Of a DNA stretch of 64,000 nucleotides, positions 43,008 through 51,746 are shown piece by piece (the stretch's first letter is position 1; each line of letters starts with the position of its first letter). The stretch is from Rhodococcus sp. SGAir0479. Lineage in GTDB: Bacteria; Actinomycetota; Actinomycetes; Mycobacteriales; Mycobacteriaceae. The stretch lies in assembly GCF_005484805.1 (NCBI RefSeq), contig NZ_CP039432.1:682001-746000 (forward strand), given 5' to 3'. The position numbers and the translations under genes were made by a program. Below the pieces are notes generated by a model that did no database searches, was not told the DNA's origin, and saw nothing but the letters and a program-made list of their open reading frames with translations.

Positions 43008-43784
43008 TCAGCCCCCGCTGAGCGCATCCCGCAGGTACGCCAGGTCGTCGGCGATCCCGTCCGCCGGCGTCTCGAGGATGACGGGCGCGTCCGCGGCCGC
43101 CGCGACGGCCGTGAGCATCCCCGGGTCGATCAGGCCCGTCGCCAGATTGGCGTGCCGGTCGCGCGCCGAGTCGAACTCGTCACGCGAGTTGTTCAGGTGC
43201 ACCAGGTCGATCCGTCCGGTGATCGCCAGTACCCGGTCGACGATGTCGAGCAGCTGTTCTCCGCCCGCCCACGCGTGGCACGTGTCGAGGCAGAAGCCGG
43301 CGCCGAACTCGCCGATCGCGTCCCACAGCCGGGCTACCGCGTCGAGATGGCGAGCCATCGCGAAATCGCCGCCGGCGGTGTTCTCGACGAGGATCGGCAC
43401 GGGGAATCCGCCCTTGTCCTGCTGGCGCTGGAACAGCTTGCGCCAGTTGGTGACTCCCTCTGCGGGGTCTTCTCCGTCGCGCACGTGGCCACCGTGGACG
43501 ACCAGCCCGATCGCGCCGATGTCGGCGGCCGCCGCGGCCTGTTCGGCCACTGCCTTCCGGGACGGCATCCGGAGGCGGTTGTTGAGGCTGGCGACGTTGA
43601 TGACGTACGACGAATGCACCACCACGTCGATGGGGCTCTGCAGGATCCGCTCGGTCTGCGGGTGCGGCCCCGGCTTGTTCCACTTCTGGGGGTCCGTGAG
43701 GAACAATTGGACGATGTCGGCACCGAGACGTTCGCCGGCCCCGATGGGGTCCGCGTCCTGCCGGACATGGGCTCCGATCCGCAT
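43008..43784 (-). CDS. nfo: Endonuclease IV (AP endonuclease, Nfo)
   Basis: The 258-residue TIM-barrel enzyme has the three-zinc site residues in VVHSSYVIN, VVHGGHVRDGED, LVENTAGG, CLDTCHAWAGG, VHLNNSRDEFDSARDRHANLATG and LETPADG. It cuts DNA at abasic sites in base-excision repair. The ATG (MRIGAHVRQ) gives the standard family start; a weak ribosome-binding site precedes it. Length is usual for the family (about 250-285). Divergent from the SDR gene. Confidence 0.95.
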   Translation of the reverse strand: MRIGAHVRQDADPIGAGERLGADIVQLFLTDPQKWNKPGPHPQTERILQSPIDVVVHSSYVINVASLNNRLRMPSRKAVAEQAAAAADIGAIGLVVHGGHVRDGEDPAEGVTNWRKLFQRQQDKGGFPVPILVENTAGGDFAMARHLDAVARLWDAIGEFGAGFCLDTCHAWAGGEQLLDIVDRVLAITGRIDLVHLNNSRDEFDSARDRHANLATGLIDPGMLTAVAAAADAPVILETPADGIADDLAYLRDALSGG

Positions 43785-43897
43785 GCGACGAGCGTAGCCG
43801 GGGGCGGTCCCGATGACCGGGAAACGCGACGCGGGCCGGCGCGCTTCCTGGTTGTGTGTCGGTCGGCACATCGGACTTTGCGGGAGATTGAAACCAC

Positions 43898-44659
43898 ATG
43901 GGCAAGCTGGACGGAAAGGTCGCACTCATCACGGGTGCAGGCCAGGGAGTCGGTCAGGGCGTCGCGTTCGCGCTCGCGAAGGAGGGTGCGCGGATCGCGG
44001 TCTCCGGGCGCACCGAGTCGAAGTTGATCGACACGTGTGAGGCGATCGCCGCCTTCGGTGGCGTCGCCGAACCCGTCGTGGCGGACGTCTCCGACGGTGA
44101 CGACATCGCGCGCTCGGTCGACACGACGTGTGCGCTCTTCGGCGGCGTCGACATCCTGGTCAACAATGCGAGTCTCAACCCGTTGGGGCCGATCAACGAC
44201 CTGAAGGCGGATCTGCTCGAGCGCGCGTACACCTCCGGGCCGATCGCGGCGCTGCGGACGATGCAGGCGTGCTACCCCTCGATGAAGGAGCGCGGCGGCG
44301 GCGCCATCGTCAACATGGTGTCCTCGGTCGCGGTCCGCTGGGATGCGAGCGGTTACGGCGGCTACGCGTCGGTGAAGGAAGCGGTGCGCTCGCTCACCCG
44401 CGCCGCGGCCTGCGAGTGGGGTGTCGACAACATCCGGGTCAACGCCGTTGCCCCGCATGCGATGTCGCCGGGCCTGCAGCGTTGGGCGGACGCGCGACCG
44501 GAGGAGGCCGCGGCTTTCGTCGCGAGCATCCCGATGCGCCGGATCGGTGATCCGGAGACCGATATCGGCAACGCCGTCGCGTTCCTGGTGGGCCCGGACT
44601 CGGCGTACCTGACCGGTGCGACCATTCCGCTCGACGGTGGCCAGGCCCGCTGGTCCTGA
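43898..44659 (+). CDS. Short-chain dehydrogenase/reductase (classical SDR)
   Basis: The 253-residue enzyme has the NAD(P)-binding TGAGQGVGQGVA motif, the NNAS motif, the catalytic Ser in MVSSVAV and Tyr-x-x-x-Lys in YASVK. The C-terminal LTGATIPLDGGQ is typical. An acidic residue after beta-2 is absent (VSGRTESK), so NADP(H) is more likely than NAD(H). Substrate unknown. It is followed at 69 bases by the arylsulfatase gene; an operon is possible. Confidence 0.92.
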   Translation: MGKLDGKVALITGAGQGVGQGVAFALAKEGARIAVSGRTESKLIDTCEAIAAFGGVAEPVVADVSDGDDIARSVDTTCALFGGVDILVNNASLNPLGPINDLKADLLERAYTSGPIAALRTMQACYPSMKERGGGAIVNMVSSVAVRWDASGYGGYASVKEAVRSLTRAAACEWGVDNIRVNAVAPHAMSPGLQRWADARPEEAAAFVASIPMRRIGDPETDIGNAVAFLVGPDSAYLTGATIPLDGGQARWS

Positions 44660-44728
44660 CCCAACCTGCCCCCGGAGCCTCCCGGTGCGTGTGATGATGG
44701 AATTCCACCGCATCGGGAGGACCCGGCC

Positions 44729-47083
44729 ATGGCTGCTGCGGAGTTCACGGGCAAGGTAACGGTCGACATTCGGGATTCGACGCCGGACTGGGCGCCGTTC
44801 GCCGAACCTCGCGCCCCCGAGGGTGCGCCCAACGTGCTGTATCTCGTGTGGGACGACACCGGGATCGGGACCTGGGACTTCTACGGCGGCCTGGTCGAGA
44901 TGCCGAACCTGCGGCGCATCGCCGACCGGGGTGTGTTGCTGAGTCAGTTCCACACGACGGCGCTGTGCTCGCCGACCCGTGCGTCGCTGCTGACCGGACG
45001 TAATCCCACGTCGGTGGGAATGGCGACGGTGGAGGAGTTCACCGACGGCTTCCCCAACGCGAGCGGACGGATTCCCGCCGACACCGCACTGATCTCCGAG
45101 GTGCTCGGCGCGCGCGGATGGAACACCTATGCCGTCGGCAAGTGGCACCTGACCCCGCTCGAAGAGTCGAATCTGGCTGCCACCAAACGAAATTGGCCGC
45201 TGTCGCGGGGTTTCGAGAGGTTCTACGGGTTCCTCGGCGGGGAAGCGGACCAGTGGTATCCCAACCTGGTCTACGACAACCATCCGGTGACGTCGCCGGC
45301 GGCCCCCGAGGACGGCTATCACCTGTCGAGGGACCTCGCGGACAAATCGATCGAGTTCATCCGCGACGCCGCAGTCATCGCCCCCGACAAGCCGTGGTTC
45401 CTCTATCTCTGTCCGGGTTGCGGGCATGCGCCGCATCATGTTTCGACCGAATGGTCCGACCGGTACCGCGGTCGCTTCGACATGGGATACGAGCGGTATC
45501 GCGAGATCGTCCTCGACAACCAGAAACGGCTCGGCCTGCTTCCCGCGGACACCGAACTCTCGCCGCTGAACCCGTACGCGGACGAGGTGAGCGCCGACGG
45601 GGCGCCGTGGCCCGTCGGCGACACCGTGCGGCCGTGGGAGTCGCTCGACGACGACGAGCGGCGGCTGTTCTGCCGGATGGCGGAGGTGTTCGCGGGCTTC
45701 CAGAGCTACACGGACGCCCAGATCGGCCGGTTGCTGGACTACCTCGAGGAATCCGGCCAGCTCGACAACACGATCGTGGTGCTGTTGTCGGACAACGGCG
45801 CCAGCGGCGAGGGCGGGCCCAACGGCTCGGTCAACGAGTATCGCTTCTTCAACGGTTACCCCGATCGGGTCGAGGACGGGCTCCCGAAGATCGACGCGCT
45901 CGGTAGTCCGGAGACGTACAACCACTACTGCACCGGGTGGGCGATGGCGTTCAATACGCCGCACAAGCTGTTCAAGCGGTACGCCTCGCACGAGGGCGGC
46001 ATTGCCGACCCGTGTGTGATCTCGTGGCCGGCGGGCGTCTCCGCCCGCGGCGCGGTCCGCGACAACTACGTCAACGTCTGCGACATCACCCCCACCGTGT
46101 ACGAGTGCCTCGGGATCGTCCCGCCACCGCTGGTGGGCGGGGTGCCGCAGCGGCCGCTCGAGGGCACGAGCTTCCGTGCGATCCTCGACGACCCGGACGC
46201 CGCGACGGGCAAACGGACGCAGTTCTACTCGATGCTCGGTACGCGCGGGATCTGGCACGACGGGTGGTTCGCGAACACGGTCCACCCGGCGGCGCCGTCC
46301 AACTGGTCCCACTTCGACGACGACCGCTGGGAACTGTTCCACCTCGAGCGCGACCGGAGCCAGGTCCACGATCTCGCCGCGGCCCGCCCGGACAAACTCG
46401 ACGAACTTCGTCGACTGTGGTTCGACGAGGCCGCGAAGTACGACGGGTTGCCTCTCAACGATCTCGACGTGCTCTCGGCGTTCCTGCGCGCCCGCCCGTA
46501 TCTGACCGGGGCCCGCGAGTCGTTCGTGTACTACCCGGACGCCGCCGAGGTGGGGCCGGGGGCCGCACTCGAGATGCGGGGGCGTTCGTTCTCGGTCCTG
46601 GCGCGGGTGCGGCTGGAGTCCGCGGACGCGGAGGGCGTGCTGTTCGCCCACGGCGGTCGACTGGGCGGGCACACGTTGTTCGTCCAGGACGGTCGTCTGA
46701 AGTACGTCTACAACTTCCTGGGCGAGGAGGAACAGGTCGTCGTCTCGGCGGAGCCCGTCCCGCGCGAGGCCCGGGTGCTGGGGGTGCGCTTCACGCGGAC
46801 CGGCGCCGCGGACGACGGCTTCACACCGGTCGGGGACGTGACCCTGCACATCGACGACCGCAACGTGGGGGCGCGCGGTGGTGTACGGATCCAACCGGCG
46901 ATGTTCTCCGGTGTGGGGCAGGGAATTCGGGTGGGACGTGACACCGGGCAGTCGGTATCACGTCTGTATTCGGTGCCGTTCCGGTTCCGCGGCGGCACCG
47001 TTCTCGACGTCACCGCGGACGTCTCGGGCGTTCCCTACCTCGATCTCGAGCGCGAGATCGCGCGCGCCTTCGCGCACGACTGA
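44729..47083 (+). CDS. Arylsulfatase (AtsD-like)
   Basis: The 784-residue sulfatase has the formylglycine motif CSPTRASLLTGR (Cys80, to be converted to formylglycine), the metal site in LVWDDTGIG, GKWHLTP and VLLSDNGASGEGG. It would hydrolyse sulfate esters. The C-terminal third (about 600-784) is a beta-rich extra domain. The size and N-terminus match mycobacterial AtsD (Rv0663, about 787 residues). No signal peptide is visible, so it may be cytoplasmic. GGGAGGACC precedes the ATG. No formylglycine-generating enzyme gene is in the window. Confidence 0.95.
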   Translation: MAAAEFTGKVTVDIRDSTPDWAPFAEPRAPEGAPNVLYLVWDDTGIGTWDFYGGLVEMPNLRRIADRGVLLSQFHTTALCSPTRASLLTGRNPTSVGMATVEEFTDGFPNASGRIPADTALISEVLGARGWNTYAVGKWHLTPLEESNLAATKRNWPLSRGFERFYGFLGGEADQWYPNLVYDNHPVTSPAAPEDGYHLSRDLADKSIEFIRDAAVIAPDKPWFLYLCPGCGHAPHHVSTEWSDRYRGRFDMGYERYREIVLDNQKRLGLLPADTELSPLNPYADEVSADGAPWPVGDTVRPWESLDDDERRLFCRMAEVFAGFQSYTDAQIGRLLDYLEESGQLDNTIVVLLSDNGASGEGGPNGSVNEYRFFNGYPDRVEDGLPKIDALGSPETYNHYCTGWAMAFNTPHKLFKRYASHEGGIADPCVISWPAGVSARGAVRDNYVNVCDITPTVYECLGIVPPPLVGGVPQRPLEGTSFRAILDDPDAATGKRTQFYSMLGTRGIWHDGWFANTVHPAAPSNWSHFDDDRWELFHLERDRSQVHDLAAARPDKLDELRRLWFDEAAKYDGLPLNDLDVLSAFLRARPYLTGARESFVYYPDAAEVGPGAALEMRGRSFSVLARVRLESADAEGVLFAHGGRLGGHTLFVQDGRLKYVYNFLGEEEQVVVSAEPVPREARVLGVRFTRTGAADDGFTPVGDVTLHIDDRNVGARGGVRIQPAMFSGVGQGIRVGRDTGQSVSRLYSVPFRFRGGTVLDVTADVSGVPYLDLEREIARAFAHD

Positions 47084-47163
47084 CGGGCATCCGCAGGTCG
47101 GGGTACAAGATCAGGGAAGTCCCCGATGGTCTTCGGACCCCTCGCCGGGTGAGGATGTTGGGC

Positions 47164-47922
47164 ATGCCAACCGAAACCGAGATGCCCACCGACACCACAG
47201 TGGCCGCCCGCGCGGTCAACCTCGCGAAGGTCTACGGGACGGGGGACACCCAGGTCCATGCGCTCGCCGGGGTCTCCGCCGAGTTCGCACGGGGTGAGTT
47301 CACCGCCATCATGGGGCCGTCCGGCTCCGGCAAGTCGACGCTCATGCACTGCCTCGCCGGCCTGGACGCGGCGACCTCGGGTTCGGTGCTGATCGGCGCC
47401 ACCGATCTGACGACGCTCTCGGACAAGCAGATGACGCAGCTGCGCCGCGACCGGATCGGGTTCGTGTTCCAGGCGTTCAACCTGGTGCCGACCCTCACGG
47501 CGCTCGAGAACATCACGCTGCCGCTCGACATCGCCGGCCGCAAGGCCGACCAGCAGTGGCTCGACACGGTCATCGATCGGTTGGGATTACGGGATCGCCT
47601 CGACCACCGGCCCGGGGAGCTGTCGGGCGGCCAGCAGCAGCGGGTGGCGTGTGCGCGCGCCCTCGCCGGACAGCCGGAGATCATCTTCGGTGACGAACCC
47701 ACCGGCAATCTGGACTCGCGCTCGTCCGGTGAGGTGCTCTCGATCCTGCGGGCCGCCGTCGACGAGTTCGACCAGACCGTCGTGATCGTCACGCACGACC
47801 CCCGCGCCGCGAGCTTCGCCGACCGGGTGGTGTTCCTCGCCGACGGGCAGATCGTGGACGAACTGCGTGAGCCCACGGCGGAGTCGGTCCTCGACCGCAT
47901 GAAGAACCTCGAGACGGTCTGA
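47164..47922 (+). CDS. ABC transporter ATP-binding protein, MacB/LolD type
   Basis: The 252-residue ATPase has Walker A GPSGSGKST, the Q-loop VFQAFNLVPTLTALENI, LSGGQQQRVACARAL and Walker B IIFGDEPTGNLD, with the H-loop VIVTHDPRAA. The FNLVPTL and GDEPTGNLD motifs are specific for MacB/LolD/FtsE-like ATPases that power FtsX-type permeases. The ATG giving MPTETEMP was chosen; a GTG five codons upstream is possible. The permease gene follows after 4 bases. Confidence 0.94.
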   Translation: MPTETEMPTDTTVAARAVNLAKVYGTGDTQVHALAGVSAEFARGEFTAIMGPSGSGKSTLMHCLAGLDAATSGSVLIGATDLTTLSDKQMTQLRRDRIGFVFQAFNLVPTLTALENITLPLDIAGRKADQQWLDTVIDRLGLRDRLDHRPGELSGGQQQRVACARALAGQPEIIFGDEPTGNLDSRSSGEVLSILRAAVDEFDQTVVIVTHDPRAASFADRVVFLADGQIVDELREPTAESVLDRMKNLETV

Positions 47923-47926
47923 CGCC

Positions 47927-50452
47927 ATGGCCGTCACCACTTCTCCGATGCGCAAGGTGTCCCTGCGCAGCCTCGCCGCGCACAAGGTGCGGCTCGTTCT
48001 GACCGTGCTGTCGGTGGTGCTCGGTACCGCGTTCGTCGCGGGCTCGTTCGTGTTCACCGACACCCTCCAGAAGACCTTCGACAGCATCTTCGAGGGCACC
48101 GCGCAGGGCGTCGACGTCCGGGTCAGCCCCGTCGAGGAGGGCTCGAGCGGTGTCCCGATCGCCGATGTCGACACCATCCGCGGCGTCGACGGGGTGCGCG
48201 CGGTCGCACCGTCGGTGGGCGGTCAGATCGTGGTCCTCGACTCGGCGGGCAAGCCGATGCAGAACGGGGGCGCTCCGAGCGTCGGCGCGTCCTACCTGCC
48301 GCCCGAGCAGCAGCTCGGCGAACCCACGAAGTTCGTCTCGGGCACGCCACCCGAGCAGCCCGGCCGGATCGCGCTCAACGAGAGCGCGGCCGAGCGGGCC
48401 GGACTCACGGTCGGCGCCTCCACCCGGGTGCTCACCATGGCCGGCTGGCAGGACGTGACGATCTCCGGCATCTACGCGCCCGAGACCGACACCGGGGGCT
48501 ACGTCGGCGCATTGTTCACCGACGCGCAGGCGCGTCAGCTGTTCACCGACGGAAGCCACGTCGGCTACATCGACGTCGCGGGCACCGGCGCCTCGCAGGA
48601 CGAACTGCGAGACCGCGTCGCGGCAGCACTCCCCGACACCAAGGTGCAGACCGGCGCCGAGGTGAAGCAGGAGACGAAGGACGAGATCGGCGAGGCCCTG
48701 AGCTTCGTCAACTACTTCCTGCTCGCGTTCGGGGCGATCGCACTGCTGGTGGGCACGTTCATCATCTACAACACGTTCTCGATGATCGTGGCGCAGCGCC
48801 TGCGCGAGCTGGCGTTGCTGCGCGCGATCGGTGCGAGCCGCAAGCAGGTGGGCCGCTCGGTGGTGTTCGAGGCGCTGGTGGTCGGCGTGATCGGCAGCGC
48901 GCTCGGACTCGCCGGCGGCATCGGCCTCGCCTACGGCCTGCGCGGGCTGCTCAACGCGTTCGACCTCGGCCTGCCCGAGGGCCCGCTGCAGGTGGCGCCC
49001 CGCACGATCGTCGTCGCGCTGGTGCTCGGTGTGATCGTCACGGTCGTCAGCGCCTACGCCCCGGCGCGTCGCGCGTCGAAGGTCCCGCCGGTCGCCGCGA
49101 TGCGGGAGGAATTCGCGTCCACCGGTGACACGCTGAGGGTGCGGACGCTCGTCGGTGCGATCGCCGCGGTGCTGGGGGTGCTGGCTCTCGTCGTCGGTGC
49201 CCAGTCCACCGGTGGGGGTGCGGCGGCGACCGTCGGGCTCGGAGCGTTGGCTCTGGTGCTCGCGGTTCTGCTGGCGGCACCGGCGCTGTCGCGCCCGGTC
49301 GTCGGTGCGCTGGGCGCGGTGTTCGCCAAGCCGTTCGGATCGGTGGGCCGACTGGCCCGCACCAACGCCGTCCGTAACCCCAAGCGCACGGCCGCCACCG
49401 CGTTCGCACTGACTCTCGGCCTGATGCTGGTGTCGGTGATCGGCGTGTTCGGTGCGTCCGCGAAGGCCAGCGTGAACTCGCTCGTCGACAAGGGCGTCGA
49501 GGCCGACTTCGTGCTCACCGGACCGCAGGGCATCGGCGTCCCGGCCGGCGCCGCCGGAGCGGCGGCCCGCGTGAACGGTGTCGAGAAGGCCGTCTCGCTG
49601 CACGGCGTGGCGGTCGAGATCGACGGCGAGGATGCGTTCGGCACCTCGCTGGGCAACTCGCCCGACGGCGTGCTCGACTACACGATGACCGAGGGCGCGG
49701 GGTCGGTCAGCGGCACCGACATGATGGTGAGCGAGACCGAGGCTGCCGACCACGGCTGGAAGCTCGGGACCCCGGTCACGCTCACCGACCGGGACGGCGA
49801 GCAGGTGACCACGACGGTGACCGGCATCTACGCCGACAACCAGCTGCTCGGACCGTGGGTGGTGTCGGACGAGGTGTACCAGCAGGTGACGCCGCTGAAC
49901 ATGCGCACCGAGTGGGCCGTGTTGATCGAGGCGGCCCCCGACGCGGACCTCGCGGCCATGGCGACGGACCTGGCGCGCGCCACCGATCCGTTCGTCGTGG
50001 TGCAGGTGCAGGACCGGGAGCAGTTCAAGGGCACCCAGGGACAGCAGATCGACATGCTGCTGGCGGTGCTCTACGGGCTCCTCGCGCTCGCGGTGGTCAT
50101 CGCGATTCTCGGCATCGTCAACACGCTGGCGCTCTCGGTCGTCGAACGTCGTCGCGAGATCGGCATGCTGCGTGCGGTGGGCATGCAGCGGGCTCAGGTT
50201 CGGCGCACCATCTACCTCGAATCCGTGTTGATCGCGGTCTTCGGTGCCCTCGTCGGCGTCGTGCTCGGGGTGGTGTTCGGCTGGGGCTTCGTCCGGACGC
50301 TGGCCGACCAGGGACTCGACCACATCGCCGTCCCGTGGGGCCAGGTGGTGGCGATGCTGATCGGGTCCGGCGTGGTCGGGGTGCTGGCGGCCCTGTGGCC
50401 CGCTTCCCGGGCGGCGCGGACGAAACCGCTCGAGGCCATCGCCGACGTCTAG
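47927..50452 (+). CDS. FtsX/MacB-type ABC permease (two FtsX repeats)
   Basis: The 841-residue membrane protein starts with a transmembrane helix (RLVLTVLSVVLGTAFVAGSFVF), has a large extracellular MacB-like domain, and then an FtsX block with the three helices near residues 260-370. A second copy follows: a four-helix region (about 405-520), another extracellular domain (520-695), and the last FtsX block (about 700-840) ending ASRAARTKPLEAIADV. Such permeases do not pump across the membrane but move extracellular cargo or signals. It forms a complex with the ATPase gene 4 bases upstream. Substrate unknown; antimicrobial peptide or lipid export is usual. Confidence 0.94.
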   Translation: MAVTTSPMRKVSLRSLAAHKVRLVLTVLSVVLGTAFVAGSFVFTDTLQKTFDSIFEGTAQGVDVRVSPVEEGSSGVPIADVDTIRGVDGVRAVAPSVGGQIVVLDSAGKPMQNGGAPSVGASYLPPEQQLGEPTKFVSGTPPEQPGRIALNESAAERAGLTVGASTRVLTMAGWQDVTISGIYAPETDTGGYVGALFTDAQARQLFTDGSHVGYIDVAGTGASQDELRDRVAAALPDTKVQTGAEVKQETKDEIGEALSFVNYFLLAFGAIALLVGTFIIYNTFSMIVAQRLRELALLRAIGASRKQVGRSVVFEALVVGVIGSALGLAGGIGLAYGLRGLLNAFDLGLPEGPLQVAPRTIVVALVLGVIVTVVSAYAPARRASKVPPVAAMREEFASTGDTLRVRTLVGAIAAVLGVLALVVGAQSTGGGAAATVGLGALALVLAVLLAAPALSRPVVGALGAVFAKPFGSVGRLARTNAVRNPKRTAATAFALTLGLMLVSVIGVFGASAKASVNSLVDKGVEADFVLTGPQGIGVPAGAAGAAARVNGVEKAVSLHGVAVEIDGEDAFGTSLGNSPDGVLDYTMTEGAGSVSGTDMMVSETEAADHGWKLGTPVTLTDRDGEQVTTTVTGIYADNQLLGPWVVSDEVYQQVTPLNMRTEWAVLIEAAPDADLAAMATDLARATDPFVVVQVQDREQFKGTQGQQIDMLLAVLYGLLALAVVIAILGIVNTLALSVVERRREIGMLRAVGMQRAQVRRTIYLESVLIAVFGALVGVVLGVVFGWGFVRTLADQGLDHIAVPWGQVVAMLIGSGVVGVLAALWPASRAARTKPLEAIADV

Positions 50453-50473
50453 CCGACGCGTCGACGACATTCC

Positions 50474-50511
50474 GACGGCACCTTCGCGGGGATCCCCGCG
50501 AAGGTGCCGTC
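50474..50511 (+). terminator. 38-base perfect palindrome terminator
   Basis: The whole segment is self-complementary (18-bp stem plus a two-base turn). It starts 21 bases after the permease stop. There is no long U-run. Confidence 0.85.
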
Positions 50512-50576
50512 CTCGTGTGGACGGGTGACGGACCGGTATCCGAACCCCGTCGAAAGCCCGCGACGCGTGCTTTAGT

Positions 50577-50609
50577 GGTGAATCACCGTTTCGGCGAGGG
50601 CGCCCTCGC
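50577..50609 (+). promoter_or_regulatory. Two palindromes before the MetX-like gene
   Basis: GGTGA-a-TCACC (50577-50587) and the perfect 16-base GCGAGGGCGCCCTCGC (50594-50609) lie 69 and 47 bases before the ATG. TTTAGT (50571-50576), just upstream, may be a -10 element. They could be operator sites or a leader hairpin. Confidence 0.35.
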
Positions 50610-50655
50610 GTGGTCGTCCGTCGCCGAGCCGGCAGCGACGACGAGAGGATCCCGG

Positions 50656-51696
50656 ATGACCGACCAGAGCCACCGCGACTACGACGTCTACGACCTCGGG
50701 GATGTCGAACTGCAGAGCGGTTTCACCCTGCGCGGAGCGAAGCTCGCCTACAAGACGTACGGCACGCTGGACGAGGACCGCAGCAACGCCGTCGTGTACC
50801 CCACCTGGTTCTCCGGTCGGCACTGGGACAACGAATGGCTGATCGGCCCGGGCAAGGGACTGGATCCGGAGAAGTACTTCATCATCGTGCCGAACATGCT
50901 CGGCAACGGTCTGTCGTCGTCTCCGAGCAACACGCCGCCGCCCTTCGACGGTCCGCGGTTTCCGCGCGTCACCTTCTACGACCAGGTGGAGTGCCAGCAC
51001 AAGTTGGTGACCGAGCACTTCGGCATCGAACGGTTGGCGCTGGTGCTGGGGTGGTCGATGGGCGCCGGCCAGACGTACCAGTGGGGGGTGAGCTACCCGG
51101 ACATGATGGATGCGCTGCTGCCCTTCTGCGGGTCCTCCGTCACCAGCCCGCACAACAAGGTCTTCCTCGACAGCGTCGCGGCGGCGCTCACCGCCGACGC
51201 GGCCTGGAACGACGGTTGGTACACCGAACAGCCGCACATCGGTCTGCGAGCGGCGGCACGGGTGTACGCCGGTTGGGGGTTCTCCCAGGCGTTCTATCGC
51301 GAGGAGGACTGGCGCACACTGGGATTCAGCTCGCTGGACGACTTTCTCGTCGGCTTCTGGGAGGGCTTCTTCCTCGACGGGCGGGACGTCAACAATCTGC
51401 TGTCCATGCTGTGGACGTGGAAGCACGGGGACGTGGGCAACACCCCCGGCTTCGACGGTGACACCGAGGCCGCGCTGCGGTCGATCAGAGCGCGCATCAT
51501 CCAGATGCCCTGCGAGACCGACCTCTACTTCTGCCCGGAGGACGAGCAGTGGGCGTCCCAGTTCATCGCGGGCACCGAGCTGCGGGTGATCCCGAGTATC
51601 TGGGGGCACTTCGCCGGCGGCGGCTCCCACGACGAGGACACCGCCTTCATCGACCGGGCCGTCCGCGAGCTACTCGCCCCGTCCGGGGACGAGTGA
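50656..51696 (+). CDS. MetX-like alpha/beta hydrolase (homoserine O-acetyltransferase family fold)
   Basis: The 346-residue protein has the MetX-family start (LQSGFTLRGAKLAYKTYGTLDEDRSNAVVYPTWFSG), the nucleophile elbow GWSMGAGQTYQW and the acidic region ETDLYFCPEDEQ. The His segment is IWGHFAGGGSHDED. The pattern FSGRHWDNEWLIG and the absence of the homoserine-binding segment suggest a hydrolase branch rather than true MetX. GAGAGGATCCCGG precedes the ATG. Substrate unknown. Confidence 0.88.
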   Translation: MTDQSHRDYDVYDLGDVELQSGFTLRGAKLAYKTYGTLDEDRSNAVVYPTWFSGRHWDNEWLIGPGKGLDPEKYFIIVPNMLGNGLSSSPSNTPPPFDGPRFPRVTFYDQVECQHKLVTEHFGIERLALVLGWSMGAGQTYQWGVSYPDMMDALLPFCGSSVTSPHNKVFLDSVAAALTADAAWNDGWYTEQPHIGLRAAARVYAGWGFSQAFYREEDWRTLGFSSLDDFLVGFWEGFFLDGRDVNNLLSMLWTWKHGDVGNTPGFDGDTEAALRSIRARIIQMPCETDLYFCPEDEQWASQFIAGTELRVIPSIWGHFAGGGSHDEDTAFIDRAVRELLAPSGDE

Positions 51697-51702
51697 GCGT
51701 CA

Positions 51703-51735
51703 GCGCCCGGGCAGGCTCGTGACCGGCCCGGGCGC
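51703..51735. terminator. 9-bp stem terminator between convergent genes
   Basis: Arms GCGCCCGGG (51703-51711) and CCCGGGCGC (51727-51735) with a 15-base loop lie between the MetX-like and serine-hydrolase genes. Confidence 0.5.
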
Positions 51736-51746
51736 GTCGGGGACGC

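Noticed and set aside
43334-46894. 1186-codon minus-strand frame across the arylsulfatase gene
   Set aside because: It runs over two divergent, well-supported genes and has a composition unlike real proteins of the window.
47789-50470. 893-codon minus-strand frame opposite the FtsX-type permease
   Set aside because: The plus strand encodes a normal permease directly behind its ATPase; the minus frame is an Arg/His-rich shadow common in GC-rich DNA.
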